A stretch of DNA of 64,000 nucleotides, from the IMG/VR virus record IMGVR_UViG_3300009158_000001, positions 1 through 64,000 of that record. One strand, written 5' to 3'. The stretch comes from a virus. The notes under the pieces were generated by a model. That model did no database searches. It had not been told where the DNA came from and saw nothing but the letters and a program-made list of their open reading frames with translations. The position numbers and the translations under genes are program-made. Positions 7,673 through 15,625 of this stretch are shown here, piece after piece; position 1 is the stretch's first letter; each line of letters begins with the position of its first letter.

Positions 7673-8956
7673 ATGGGAATGGTACATCTTCATGCGCATA
7701 GTTACTACTCATTACTTGATGGCTTACAGCCTGCAGATGAAATGGGTAAGACTGTAGCTGCCAGAGGAATGAATGCAGTTGCATTGACAGATCATGGATA
7801 TATGGGTGGCATCCCAGAATTCGTAAAAGGCTGCCGTGCAGCTAATGTAAAGCCTATCATTGGTAATGAAACATACCTTGCTTTTGGCGACGCCAAGACT
7901 AAGTCTGACTTTATGCCAGAGAATGGCGTAGCCGAGAAGGCTGTTAACAATGGCCACTTCCTATTACTTGCCAAGAACGAAGAAGGCTACAAGAACCTAA
8001 TGAAGCTTACTAAGTATTCATATGAAGATGGCTTTTATCGCTATCCTCGTATTGATCTAGATACTTTTAAGCAGCACGCCACAGGCTTGATTGCTACTAG
8101 TACTTGTATCAGTAGTCAATGCTTCAAGTATTGGCACTGGGGTGAGCATGCAAAGATAGATAGATGGTGTGATGAAGTCAGAGAGGCAGTCGGACACGAC
8201 AGCTTCTTTCTTGAGCTTCAGCATAATAACGTTGAAAAACAATATGGTTACAATCAATATCTAATTGATCTAAGCAAGAGGAAGAATATTCCTCTTGTAC
8301 TTACAGCTGATGCTCATCATCAGAATCAAGATCAGTATAAGCTACGTAGCTATGTTATGTGCGTAAGCATGCATAAGACTCCAGACACAATGCCATATGA
8401 AGTTCAAGATCATAATGCTTGGATGTATGATGCCGAGTTTGCAAAGACTCTTTGTGATGACTGGCAGTTACCACATGAGGCAATTACTAATACTCAGCAT
8501 GTAGCAGATCTCGTAGATGGTGACTACTTTGAGCGAGTAACCAAAGCGCCTAACCTTCAACTCGAAGGCATGACGCCCGAAGGGACAAGCTTAATGCTTC
8601 TTAAGAAAGCTAAGGCTGGACTTATCTCTCGTCTTGGCGTAAAGAGTTGGACTGATGTCCCTAAAGCCTACAAGGATAGAATTAGATATGAGTTCCAAGT
8701 CATTGACGAGGCACGCTATAGTTCTTATTTCCTTGTCGTTCAAGACTATGTTAGCCTGGCTAAGGGTATGGGTATACCTGTTGGCCCAGCTCGTGGTTCT
8801 GGTGGCGGATCTTTGATCTCATGGTCACTAGGGATCACAGCTAAGCATCTTGATCCTGTTAAGCATGGTCTATTGTTTGAACGCTTTCTCAATCCTGGTC
8901 GAGTAAGAATTACATTAGATTACTCAGAAGATATGAAAGAGCTTGAAAATGCCTAA
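7673..8956 (+). CDS. dnaE: DNA polymerase III alpha subunit, N-terminal part (PHP domain and start of palm)
   Basis: First part of a replicative C-family DNA polymerase. The start is ATG 7673 after GAGAG (7662-7666); a longer in-frame extension upstream crosses the intergenic hairpin and is rejected. The 427 residues open with the PHP domain (HLHAHS at 5-10, LTDHG at 39-42, TADAHH). They run into the palm with GPARGSGGGS (371-380) and FERFLNPGR (402-410). In intact DnaE this is followed within a few residues by the catalytic PD-x-D-x-DF. Here the protein instead ends 17 residues later. The catalytic aspartates lie in a separate downstream gene (9235-11655). This is not one frameshift, because about 570 bases and a third ORF intervene. 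Confidence 0.9.
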   Translation: MGMVHLHAHSYYSLLDGLQPADEMGKTVAARGMNAVALTDHGYMGGIPEFVKGCRAANVKPIIGNETYLAFGDAKTKSDFMPENGVAEKAVNNGHFLLLAKNEEGYKNLMKLTKYSYEDGFYRYPRIDLDTFKQHATGLIATSTCISSQCFKYWHWGEHAKIDRWCDEVREAVGHDSFFLELQHNNVEKQYGYNQYLIDLSKRKNIPLVLTADAHHQNQDQYKLRSYVMCVSMHKTPDTMPYEVQDHNAWMYDAEFAKTLCDDWQLPHEAITNTQHVADLVDGDYFERVTKAPNLQLEGMTPEGTSLMLLKKAKAGLISRLGVKSWTDVPKAYKDRIRYEFQVIDEARYSSYFLVVQDYVSLAKGMGIPVGPARGSGGGSLISWSLGITAKHLDPVKHGLLFERFLNPGRVRITLDYSEDMKELENA

Positions 8957-9263
8957 TGAAAAGTCTATAGTGTATACACCAGAGACCTTATCTTATAGGA
9001 AAGTCTTCAAAGAGAAGTATCAGTGGAACTCAAAAACTGAGACTTTCTTACCTATTAAAAGTTTTCTACTAGATCATACTTGGAACTGGCACAGCCGACT
9101 TGGTTGGATATACACAGTTCCATTCTTTACTTTTTTATATTTATTTTTCCGTCACTATTGGACTAGCGACTCTGAGAAGAAAAAAGAGATTTTAAATCTT
9201 TACAGAGAAGTATTTCTTAAACACTGCCTACTGGATGGACATGATCAGCAAGAAAAATCTTAA
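8949..9263 (+). CDS. Small protein inserted between the two polymerase halves
   Basis: The 104-residue ORF starts at ATG 8949 behind AAGAG (8936-8940); a TTG six bases earlier is possible. It overlaps the end of the N-terminal polymerase gene by 8 bases and the start of the C-terminal half by 29 bases. All three are therefore probably translated in a coupled way. It is Trp/Tyr/Phe-rich with one hydrophobic stretch (residues 53-70, WIYTVPFFTFLYLFF) flanked by charged segments, and a helical C-terminus. No homing-endonuclease motif (GIY-YIG, HNH, LAGLIDADG) is visible. It may be a remnant of the element that split the gene, or a small subunit bridging the halves. I do not recognise the family. 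Confidence 0.6.
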   Translation: MPNEKSIVYTPETLSYRKVFKEKYQWNSKTETFLPIKSFLLDHTWNWHSRLGWIYTVPFFTFLYLFFRHYWTSDSEKKKEILNLYREVFLKHCLLDGHDQQEKS

Positions 9264-11655
9264 TCAGCTCTATCTACAGGATAGGCTAAGTACAATAAAC
9301 AAAGATTATTTAGACTTTGAGACTCGTTATCTTACAGACGAAACAATTGATTTTATCAATAAGGCTTATGTCAGCAAGACAAAGCTTAGCAATAAAAGTA
9401 ACTCTGCTTTAATTTATGCTCTTGGTCTTTCAGATATTTATAATCCAGACGAACGCGTTACTTATCATGTTGACGGCGAAGGTCCAGACATTGACACTGA
9501 CTTCTGTAATGTTCGTGCTGATGATTTAATCAAAGCACTTCAAGTTAAGTATGGCCATGACCGTGTACTTCGTGTATCTACGTATAAGCCTTGGTCTCTT
9601 AAGACCAGCGTTAAAGCTTTTACTAAGTTACTTAAACATGCAGACGGTTCATATAGAACTATTGCCGACGCAGAGCGACTGGCAGATAGTTTACCAGAAA
9701 GTCATCGTGGCAAGTATGTAACTTATAAAGAACTAATCGAAGACAATAGCGAACACATAAAAAAGATTGTAGAAGCTAATCAAGATATCTTTAGCCTTTG
9801 CGGTCCAGTAGATGGTCAAGCAAAAGAAGTTAGTGTACATGCTAGCGCAGTTCTAATTGGTACAAGTCCAGTAGATCAGATGATACCTATTCGCAAGAGC
9901 AAGACTGAAGGCGCAGATTGGTTTAATCTTACCCAGTGGGAAGGTCCAACCTTAGAAAAGATGAACTTTATTAAGTTCGATATCCTCAGGATTGACTGTC
10001 TTACAATTAATGATCTTACCTGTAAGCGCATTGGCAAGTCTCTTAAGTGGCTAGAGGAAGAAGTTCCTACTGATGATCCAGCCGTGTTTGAATTAATCAA
10101 TAAGGGATTTACAGCTGGTCTATTCCAGATGGAAGAGACTTATCTTCTAAAGCTTGTAGCTGATCTTAAGCCGCAAAGCGTTCAAGATCTGGCAGTCTTC
10201 TCAGCTCTTAATCGTCCTGGTCCTCGTGACTCTGGTCTTCTTCAAGACTACATTGACTATAAGAAGACTCGTCAAACTCAGAATAAGTTGCATCCATTAC
10301 TTGATGATGTACTTGCCGAGACCGGCGGTGTCCTTATCTATCAGGAACAGATTATGGCTGCCTGTCAGATTCTTGCAGGTGTAACGCTTCAGGAAGCTGA
10401 TAAGATCAGAAAGGCTATGGGCAAGAAAGATGCTGCGCTAATGGCAGAGTATCGTACACTTTTTGTGGACGGCTGTGCACGTCTCCATAAGATTGATATG
10501 GGAGAGTCAACTCGTATTTGGAATGTTATTGCGGCATTTGCTGAGTATGGCTTCAATAAAAGCCATGCTCTCGCTTACGCATTTATTACTTACTTCAATG
10601 CCTATCTTAAGACTTACTATCCTACAGATTTTATGCTTACGCTAATGACTGTTAGAAGTGGTAAGCCTGAGAAGCTAGTCAGATATATCAACGAGTATCG
10701 CCAGATGGGTTACAACATTCTTCCACCTAGTATTAACAATAGTGATATTGGCTTTACTAAGTTGGATGACAATACTATTCTGTTTGGCCTTGGTATGATC
10801 AATGGCATTGGTAACAAAGCTAGTGACCTTATACTTAAGGCACGCGGTCGCAAGTCCTTTACAAGCATGGCTGACTTCTTCACTAGAATCAATCGTACAA
10901 AGATTAACTCTGGTGTTGTTAGTATACTTGCAAAGGTTGGCGCATTTGATAGCTTTGGCTATGATAGAGTCAAGCTTGTAGATAAGCTTCCTGATATCTT
11001 TGATTACTATACAAAGGTTGAGAACTATCAAACAAGAATAGTTCAGGCTTTTGAACGCAACAAGGAAGTAGATGCTTATCCTGCTTTGCTCGATGACTGG
11101 ACAACCAAACTAAAAGCTGGTGTAATTACAGTCCATCTAGATTCAGATAGTAAGAAAGTTTACTCAGAGCTGAGACCTAAGAAGCCATTAGTTCTTAAAG
11201 TTCCTGATCAGCCTACTTTTCCTGACTTAGAATCTATTAAGAAAGCATCTGACTATAGAGTCCCACTGCAAATTGTTAAGTGGGAATCAGAGTATTGTAA
11301 GTTCTTTATTAGTCGCCATCCACTATCTTATATTACTAAGACTCCACCAGGAATTCTTATTAATCAGATAGAAGACATCGATGAGACAAACAGCAATGAA
11401 GGCAATCTGCTCGTCGCGGTATCTCATATTAAAGAACAGCAAATTAAAAGTGGTAAATCAAAAGGAAAATTGATGGCAACATTGACAATCGAAGATTTAT
11501 CTTCTATATCAGAAGTCACGCTGTTCTCCGATCAATATGAAGAACTCAAAGATAAGCTTGACTATTGTTCCCTATTATTCTTCCCCTACAAAGCAACCAA
11601 GAAAGATGACTTCTTACGGATTCGCCCAGTGGGAAAAATTACTTTAATAAAGTAA
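9235..11655 (+). CDS. dnaE: DNA polymerase III alpha subunit, C-terminal part (catalytic palm, fingers, OB)
   Basis: Completes the split C-family polymerase. An unmatched 80-residue N-terminus is followed by PDIDTDF (84-90) with catalytic aspartates D87 and D89. The third is in IKFDIL (D249). The HASAV motif is at 202-206. The fingers segment GFNKSHALAYAFITYF, a helix-hairpin-helix region (GMINGIGNKASDLIL) and a C-terminal OB domain (LMATLTIEDLSSISEVTLF) follow in normal DnaE order. No intein blocks (N-terminal Cys, C-terminal HN) are seen. Start is ATG 9235 or ATG 9241; neither has a strong ribosome site, consistent with coupling to the upstream ORF. Active polymerase presumably forms from both halves. 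An intron removing the interval is the main alternative. Confidence 0.9.
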   Translation: MDMISKKNLNQLYLQDRLSTINKDYLDFETRYLTDETIDFINKAYVSKTKLSNKSNSALIYALGLSDIYNPDERVTYHVDGEGPDIDTDFCNVRADDLIKALQVKYGHDRVLRVSTYKPWSLKTSVKAFTKLLKHADGSYRTIADAERLADSLPESHRGKYVTYKELIEDNSEHIKKIVEANQDIFSLCGPVDGQAKEVSVHASAVLIGTSPVDQMIPIRKSKTEGADWFNLTQWEGPTLEKMNFIKFDILRIDCLTINDLTCKRIGKSLKWLEEEVPTDDPAVFELINKGFTAGLFQMEETYLLKLVADLKPQSVQDLAVFSALNRPGPRDSGLLQDYIDYKKTRQTQNKLHPLLDDVLAETGGVLIYQEQIMAACQILAGVTLQEADKIRKAMGKKDAALMAEYRTLFVDGCARLHKIDMGESTRIWNVIAAFAEYGFNKSHALAYAFITYFNAYLKTYYPTDFMLTLMTVRSGKPEKLVRYINEYRQMGYNILPPSINNSDIGFTKLDDNTILFGLGMINGIGNKASDLILKARGRKSFTSMADFFTRINRTKINSGVVSILAKVGAFDSFGYDRVKLVDKLPDIFDYYTKVENYQTRIVQAFERNKEVDAYPALLDDWTTKLKAGVITVHLDSDSKKVYSELRPKKPLVLKVPDQPTFPDLESIKKASDYRVPLQIVKWESEYCKFFISRHPLSYITKTPPGILINQIEDIDETNSNEGNLLVAVSHIKEQQIKSGKSKGKLMATLTIEDLSSISEVTLFSDQYEELKDKLDYCSLLFFPYKATKKDDFLRIRPVGKITLIK

Positions 11656-11664
11656 GGTTTCTAT

Positions 11665-12825
11665 ATGAATACAGTTATTTGGCAAAAAGAAGATCTTGAT
11701 ACTTGGATTCCCGGTACTTTACTATGCATTAAGTACAACATATCTAGGCATACACTAGAACGTTTAGCTAAGAGAGGCGCAATAGAAGTACAGAAGGGTG
11801 AGAATCCTAAAGCTACTTCTACCCTGAATAAGATTATTAATTACTACAAGATCCCAAGTAGTAAGAATATTAAGACTAAGAAGATTGGCCCGACTAAGCC
11901 AACTGTTATCCAAGCTCTAGCGAGCGCAGAAGACCCCAAAGATGTCACCAAGGACGTTGAGAAGGCAGGTAGTATACAAGCCTATCTCGACGCTGTTAAG
12001 GACGCCAAGGATAAGGTATTCCTGACTAAGAAGGCTAGCACTGCAGAAGCAGCAATTAAGATTCTAAGCCTAAGTGATATTCACTTTCCATTTCAGAACC
12101 AAGAAATAATTGATGAAGTCATTGAACTACATAAGGATGCAGACATTCTAGTCCTTAATGGTGATCTTCTAGATGGTTACGCCGCTAGTAGCTTTGCCAA
12201 GGATAAGAATATCCCAATGCATCTAGAGTACACAATGGCTTTAGAATTTGTTCGTAAGGTTGCTGGAATCTTTCCTCAGGTCTATATCGTACGTGGCAAC
12301 CACGAGCATAGGCTTGAAAAGTACTTTGCTAATAAGATTGATCCGACCATGCAGATGTTTGCATGCAAGGACACTCTATACTATCTAGCAAAGGGTTATA
12401 TCTTAGATGAAGATGGTGCACATATCGGCACCGTAGAACTACCAAACGTAATATATAATCCACAGGGCAACCCATGGATTCTTCAACTAAATAAAACCGT
12501 ATTTTTACATCCTAGTACTTATCTCAGTGCACCTCTAGGCACTGTAGTTAAAGCTTGCGATTATTTGCAAAACTTCCTAGAATGGGATAGTTACGATTGC
12601 GTTGTTATGGGACATACACATAAGCTAGGTAAACTTGTTTACAAGGGTAAGCTTGTAATGGAACAAGGTTGCTTAGTTAAGTTGATGGACTATCAGCGTA
12701 GTGCTAAGTTCACAAAGGAAGCAGTTACATTAGGATATGCAGTTATCTATCAGGATGAAGATGGCAATACACTGTTTAACGAGAGCGACGTTAAGTATTG
12801 CGGAACATTAAACTACTTAAAGTAA
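11665..12825 (+). CDS. HTH-containing calcineurin-like metallophosphoesterase
   Basis: The 386 residues form two parts. Residues 10-50 look like a helix-turn-helix (GTLLCIKYNISRHTLERLAK), followed by a Lys-rich linker to about 125. Residues 130-345 are a metallophosphoesterase with the full metal-binding set: SDIH (137-140), GDLLD (166-170), GNHE (211-214) and GHTH (316-319). Members of this superfamily include Mre11/SbcD nucleases, cyclic-nucleotide phosphodiesterases and 2',3'-phosphatases. The DNA-binding front and the position next to the polymerase suggest a nucleic-acid substrate, but this is inference. AAGG precedes ATG 11665 and the gene lies 9 bases after the polymerase stop. Confidence 0.85.
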   Translation: MNTVIWQKEDLDTWIPGTLLCIKYNISRHTLERLAKRGAIEVQKGENPKATSTLNKIINYYKIPSSKNIKTKKIGPTKPTVIQALASAEDPKDVTKDVEKAGSIQAYLDAVKDAKDKVFLTKKASTAEAAIKILSLSDIHFPFQNQEIIDEVIELHKDADILVLNGDLLDGYAASSFAKDKNIPMHLEYTMALEFVRKVAGIFPQVYIVRGNHEHRLEKYFANKIDPTMQMFACKDTLYYLAKGYILDEDGAHIGTVELPNVIYNPQGNPWILQLNKTVFLHPSTYLSAPLGTVVKACDYLQNFLEWDSYDCVVMGHTHKLGKLVYKGKLVMEQGCLVKLMDYQRSAKFTKEAVTLGYAVIYQDEDGNTLFNESDVKYCGTLNYLK

Positions 12826-12835
12826 GAGGTATAGA

Positions 12836-13183
12836 ATGAATGAATTAGATCCATCAAAGATGAATGAAGAAGAAATGAGAGAATTTATGGCTGCTCAGCC
12901 TTCAAGAGAAGAAGTGAATAAATATATGAACAATATGTTTGCTTCTATTAACAATTCTTTTGGCGTATTCCAAGGGTATACAGTTGCTGCCTTGGGCATG
13001 ACAACTATTTCCTATCTTAACGATGCCGGTATAGAGGTTACCATTGAGGACTTTATGGCTAAATTCTTTGAGAATAACAAGTTAGTCATAGAGCAGGCCA
13101 GTGCTGCAATGAAGGCAGCTGCCGAAGCGAATCAAGCTGAGCAAGCCGAGCCTGCTAAAGAAGTAGATATCTCAATCTTTTAA
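12836..13183 (+). CDS. Hypothetical protein (115 aa) with Ala-rich acidic tail
   Basis: A short protein starting at ATG 12836 behind AGAGG. The N-terminus is acidic and helical (residues 1-35), a middle section is more hydrophobic (about 40-65), and a helical Ala/Glu-rich stretch (90-108) ends in EVDISIF. A short hydrophobic-acidic C-terminal peptide of this kind can be a docking tag for a sliding clamp or similar partner, but the match to the QLxLF clamp motif is poor. No family is recognised. It is the last gene before the promoter-tRNA interval and probably ends the polymerase operon. Confidence 0.7.
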   Translation: MNELDPSKMNEEEMREFMAAQPSREEVNKYMNNMFASINNSFGVFQGYTVAALGMTTISYLNDAGIEVTIEDFMAKFFENNKLVIEQASAAMKAAAEANQAEQAEPAKEVDISIF

Positions 13184-13212
13184 TTGACATACTAAAATTA
13201 GCAGTATATATT
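13184..13212 (+). promoter_or_regulatory. Consensus sigma-70 promoter upstream of tRNA-Asn
   Basis: A perfect -35 box TTGACA (13184-13189) is followed after exactly 17 bases by TATATT (13207-13212), which matches the TATAAT -10 box at five of six positions. Transcription would begin near 13219, about ten bases before the tRNA. It is the best host-type promoter seen in the window. It should drive the tRNA and could also serve the nuclease, sigma factor and primase genes downstream. Confidence 0.75.
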
Positions 13213-13229
13213 ACTAATATTAATCATGA

Positions 13230-13302
13230 TCTGGCTTAGCTCAGCGGTAGAAGCGGGAAACTGTTAATTTCTAGGTCATAGGTTCAAATCCTATAGTCAG
13301 AG
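13230..13302 (+). tRNA. tRNA-Asn (anticodon GTT)
   Basis: Folded by hand: acceptor 13230-13236 pairs with 13295-13301 (seven pairs, one G-T). The D arm (13239-13254) has three good pairs and one C-A mismatch. Anticodon stem 13256-13260 pairs with 13268-13272 around the loop CTGTTAA, giving anticodon GTT (13263-13265). A five-base variable loop follows. T stem 13278-13282 pairs perfectly with 13290-13294 around TTCAAAT. The discriminator is G (13302), as usual for Asn. CCA is not encoded, so the host must add it. A near-perfect promoter ends about 18 bases upstream. Confidence 0.92.
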
Positions 13303-13342
13303 CTTGATTAAAATATTCTCTTATATTCGTACAGAGGCTAGT

Positions 13343-14530
13343 ATGGCAAAGAAAACTAGCAAGAAGAAAGATGTGGTACTGGCCAGTGAGCAGTACCCTT
13401 TTTCTTTTTGGCAAACATTAGATAGAAGCATTAGCAATCAGCCAAGTAGACTTCGTCCAGACATTAATCTTTATCCTAGTGAAGCTAGTGCAAAAATTAA
13501 GAATGAGCATAATGAAGATATAGTTATAGGTGGATGTGTTAGGAAGTCATGGTTTCGAGCCATGATTCAAAGAATGGAAGCCACTAACCTTAAACCTAAT
13601 CTTGATCATGTACTTTCTGCTGAGCCTTTTACCCCCAAAGAACTTTGGAAATTCTCATTAAGTAAGTATGCAGAAATAGCAATTACTGATGAAAGCAAAA
13701 GAGCTTGTGTATATGAAACGAACAGCTTTAGATTTAAATGGGAACTTCCATTCCCATTTAAGGCACTAAAGCCAGTAATTAGCGGTGAGTTAGATCTTGC
13801 AGTTGCAATACCTAATAAGGAAGACTATATACTTCCCACGTTTGATCGTGATGGTAATTCATCTATAGATCCTAAAGATATTAAGACAGATAACATTGTA
13901 GGGATTGAGATCAAGAGTATCTCAGGATACAAAGGACCTCGACAAGTCTTTGGTGTAAGAAGCAAAAAGGGCCATTGGCTAAGTATTCCTGAGCCAAAGC
14001 CTGAGCATTTATTACAGTCCATTCTCTATCATATGTATTTCTGTATACTCAAAAAGGAATATAAATACTGGAAACTCGCATATATAAATCGTGAGGATGG
14101 CGAACGCAAAGAGTTCGACATTGATCTTGTAAAAGAGAAAGTTGGAACTGGAAAGTTCTTACACAGAGTTTATGTAGATAAGCAACCATATAAATATGAC
14201 TTATATGCTGAGCATATACTTCAACGCTATCAAGAGCTTCATACTCACCTAGAGAATGAAACATTGCCGGCTAGAGACTTTGAACTCTATTATGACCAGA
14301 CTAAGATTGCTTTGCTAGCTGGTCGCAAAGAACTATCAAAGGCTGATACAGAGTTATTTACTAAAGGCAAGCCTGTTAGAAAAGGCGATTGGAACTGTAG
14401 CTATTGTCCGTTTAAGAACATATGCTATGAGACCAACGGAACTCCTAGAGAGTTAACCGAGCTGAATGCAAGTGAAATAGAACGTATATCTTTAGCAGGA
14501 GTTGAAAATGACGAACAAGAATCTGAGTAA
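13343..14530 (+). CDS. Cas4-like PD-(D/E)XK nuclease with Fe-S cluster cysteines
   Basis: A 395-residue RecB-family nuclease. The start is ATG 13343 after AGAGG (13333-13337); an upstream TTG next to the tRNA is less likely. Catalytic residues are in GELDLAV (D151) and IEIKS (E189, K191), with the glutamine motif HLLQSILYH (Q225). Four cysteines are placed as in Cas4, AddB and Dna2 Fe-S nucleases: one early (GGCVRKSW, C65) and three at the end (NCSYCPFKNIC: C352, C355, C361). Such enzymes resect DNA ends. With no CRISPR genes present, a role in phage recombination or DNA processing is more likely than spacer acquisition. The next gene starts inside its end (23-base overlap). Confidence 0.88.
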   Translation: MAKKTSKKKDVVLASEQYPFSFWQTLDRSISNQPSRLRPDINLYPSEASAKIKNEHNEDIVIGGCVRKSWFRAMIQRMEATNLKPNLDHVLSAEPFTPKELWKFSLSKYAEIAITDESKRACVYETNSFRFKWELPFPFKALKPVISGELDLAVAIPNKEDYILPTFDRDGNSSIDPKDIKTDNIVGIEIKSISGYKGPRQVFGVRSKKGHWLSIPEPKPEHLLQSILYHMYFCILKKEYKYWKLAYINREDGERKEFDIDLVKEKVGTGKFLHRVYVDKQPYKYDLYAEHILQRYQELHTHLENETLPARDFELYYDQTKIALLAGRKELSKADTELFTKGKPVRKGDWNCSYCPFKNICYETNGTPRELTELNASEIERISLAGVENDEQESE

Positions 14531-15617
14531 TTCTTCTCCGAAAGTCAAGATAGAAGTTTTAATGCCTGACCGGAAAAGAAAAGTTCCAATGGTGTATGAG
14601 CATCATGTTAAAAATGAAGCAACATCAGTTGTTTATGGGATGGAAAAAGATAGCATTACTTACTTAAGTGACTATATTAAAAACCATCCTCGAATGAAAG
14701 ATGCTGAAATGCACAGGCTTGCCTGTAAGTATTTCTACTTGAAACAACAGTTTTCAAATATGAATGAAAGACTTTCCAATGTTGAGGAAAAATTAACAAA
14801 AGAAAATGACGTTATTACTCATGGTCTACTTCTTGCAGAGCAAGATGAGCTTATATATCTAATAGGAATTATGCCTTATGCAGAGATTTTCAAAGAACTA
14901 CAAGAAACTCTTATTGCTCATAATCTTCGTCTTATCCTTAAGATTGCTAATAGCTACTCTGGTAAAGGTCTCTCTGTCGATGATCTCATTCAGGAGGGAG
15001 TATTTGGATTCCTATACGCCATTGATCGCTATGATCCTAACAAGAATGTAAAGCTAGGAACGTACGCTACTTGGTGGGTGAAACAAAAGATTACCCGCGC
15101 CTTGAGTAACAAGGCTAGATTAATTCGCTTGCCAGTTCATCTTACGATTGACATAACCAAAGTCTTAGGTGCAATAAGAAGACACAATGTCCCTTATAGC
15201 CATAAGACTGTTGCTGAACTTGCAAAGTTAACAAAGATGAAAGAATCCAGTGTCTCTCATGCTTTCGGGTTTATATATAGCTATACTCCATATAACCAGA
15301 TAGCTATGTATAACAGCGAACATGCGTTCGTTGAAGATCCAATGACTGACATTGTTGACAAAGAAAAGAAATACGAGCATTTGCAAATAGTAGATATGAA
15401 TCTTGATCATGCTACTTTTTGCTTGAGTTTTCTTAGTGTTTTAGATATTCTCTCTGCTCTTGAGAAGGAATACATATCTAGAAGATATGGACTACTTGGC
15501 TTTAAAGAACAAAATCCTATTGAGCTTAAAGAGTGGCTTAAGTCGACTGGAGTTAAACAACCAGTTTTATTTAGAAAAAATACATTAGCCAAAATAGCTA
15601 ACGAAATACTAAAATAG
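14508..15617 (+). CDS. Sigma-70-family RNA polymerase sigma factor
   Basis: The start is ATG 14508 behind AGGAG (14497-14501), overlapping the nuclease gene. After a 130-residue N-terminus with a coiled coil (about 75-105), region 2 is very clear: AHNLRLILKIANSY, DDLIQEGVFGFLYAIDRYDP and LGTYATWWVKQKITRAL (about 137-200). The next segment, ARLIRLPVHL, closely follows the primary-sigma sequence. Region 3 lies at about 206-255 and a weaker region 4 at about 310-369, including LSALEKEYISRRYGLLG. It should bind host core RNA polymerase and direct it to phage promoters. The strong region 2 and divergent region 4 suggest a normal -10 but altered -35 recognition. Confidence 0.9.
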   Translation: MTNKNLSNSSPKVKIEVLMPDRKRKVPMVYEHHVKNEATSVVYGMEKDSITYLSDYIKNHPRMKDAEMHRLACKYFYLKQQFSNMNERLSNVEEKLTKENDVITHGLLLAEQDELIYLIGIMPYAEIFKELQETLIAHNLRLILKIANSYSGKGLSVDDLIQEGVFGFLYAIDRYDPNKNVKLGTYATWWVKQKITRALSNKARLIRLPVHLTIDITKVLGAIRRHNVPYSHKTVAELAKLTKMKESSVSHAFGFIYSYTPYNQIAMYNSEHAFVEDPMTDIVDKEKKYEHLQIVDMNLDHATFCLSFLSVLDILSALEKEYISRRYGLLGFKEQNPIELKEWLKSTGVKQPVLFRKNTLAKIANEILK

Positions 15618-15625
15618 AGGAGTGC

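Noticed and set aside
8880-9500. Intein, including a split intein, as the cause of the divided polymerase
   Set aside because: No Cys/Ser-led N-terminal block follows FLNPGR, and no terminal His-Asn plus Cys/Ser/Thr precedes GPDIDTDF.
8880-9500. Simple frameshift or sequencing error in dnaE
   Set aside because: The conserved motifs are separated by about 570 bases with three frames used and a well-formed ORF between, so one or two indels cannot rejoin them.
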